A stretch of 64,000 nucleotides of DNA from Paracoccus indicus. Lineage in GTDB: Bacteria > Pseudomonadota > Alphaproteobacteria > Rhodobacterales > Rhodobacteraceae. This document shows positions 63,910 through 64,000 of the stretch, piece by piece (the first letter of the stretch is position 1; each line of letters begins with the position of its first letter). Where the stretch lies: NCBI RefSeq assembly GCF_003056335.1, contig NZ_PYWA01000003.1, forward strand, positions 310,001-374,000, written 5' to 3'. The translations under genes and the position numbers were made by a program. The notes beneath the pieces are model-generated. The model had not been told where the DNA came from. It saw nothing but the letters and a program-made list of their open reading frames with translations, and did not search any database.

Positions 63910-64000
63910 AGGAACCTCAAGGCTGCAAATCCGCCGATCAGGCAGATCATGAAGACGGTGAAGACCAGGCCAAGCCGCTTTTCGATGAAATCGCGGATCG
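63906..64000 (-). CDS. C-terminal end of a membrane protein, 5' part outside window
   Basis: About 30 codons read on the minus strand: IRDFIEKRLGLVFTVFM, then a hydrophobic stretch ICLIGGFAALRF and a TGA overlapping the dsbB start by ATGA. The charged turn followed by a final membrane helix fits the C-terminus of an inner-membrane protein such as a YqaA/DedA-type protein, which often neighbours dsbB in related genomes, but this is a guess from too little sequence. Confidence 0.5.
   Translation of the reverse strand, partial: IRDFIEKRLGLVFTVFMICLIGGFAALRFL

Overview
The window is high-GC, gene-dense chromosomal DNA from an alphaproteobacterium of the Rhodobacteraceae, most likely Paracoccus or a close relative. 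The grounds are the isc/suf operon type, the trgB-cysK pair, a direct-repeat LexA box of the alphaproteobacterial kind, a full CtrA box, a RutR-type pyrimidine cluster and family-specific proteins (DUF6456, DUF6477, YIP1 pair). Genus placement is inference. I saw no insertion sequence, prophage, integrase or CRISPR array.

Layout. 1-5.4 kb: a glnD fragment, an LpoA-like lipoprotein diverging from rsmI-yraN, then gshB. 5.4-16.7 kb: comM diverging from coaBC across a CtrA-type site; coaBC overlaps an Fe-S assembly operon (cysteine desulfurase, sufB, sufC, sufD, two YIP1 membrane proteins, sufS), followed by an amino-acid oxidase gene with a structured leader. 16.7-20 kb: uvrB with its own SOS box, an I78 inhibitor lipoprotein, a small secreted protein and an NDUFS4-like complex I subunit. 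20.0-20.9 kb holds no convincing gene. 20.9-27 kb: an accessory catabolic module (aromatic-type aldehyde dehydrogenase, ThDP enzyme, three-part TRAP transporter). 27-36 kb: reductive pyrimidine degradation (NMT1-type ABC importer, dihydropyrimidinase, carbamoyl-amino-acid hydrolase, omega-aminotransferase) under a divergent RutR with its operator, then a second TetR regulator.

36-42.4 kb: envelope genes, namely a MepK-like endopeptidase diverging from an LdtD-like L,D-transpeptidase, then lpxD with a dedicated ACP and ketoacyl synthase, and an IalB-family protein. 42.35-42.84 kb is a non-coding island with a good minus-strand promoter, two hairpin terminators and probably small RNA. 42.8-46.1 kb: a HerA-like ATPase and the divergent DUF6477/DUF6456 pair. 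46.1-53.5 kb: mostly oxidative-stress genes (katA, oxyR, a Prx5-type peroxiredoxin, grxD-bolA, sodC) interspersed with lipA, tRNA-Leu(CAA) and a YqjD/YqjE-like pair. 53.6-59.4 kb: tRNA-Ser(CGA), a DUF2059 protein, trgB, cysK and a large MscS-type channel. 59.4-64 kb: an AI-2E-family transporter, gyrA, dsbB and the end of another membrane protein.

Functional logic. Fe-S assembly, lipoyl synthase, CGFS glutaredoxin/BolA, cysteine synthase and peroxide defence all belong to sulfur, iron and redox homeostasis. The accessory interval (20-36 kb) adds carbon and nitrogen scavenging with dedicated importers. The most informative regulatory signals are the CtrA box at comM/coaBC, the LexA box touching uvrB, the RutR box at the pyrimidine cluster, the three-hairpin leader at 15.4 kb and the non-coding island at 42.35-42.84 kb.
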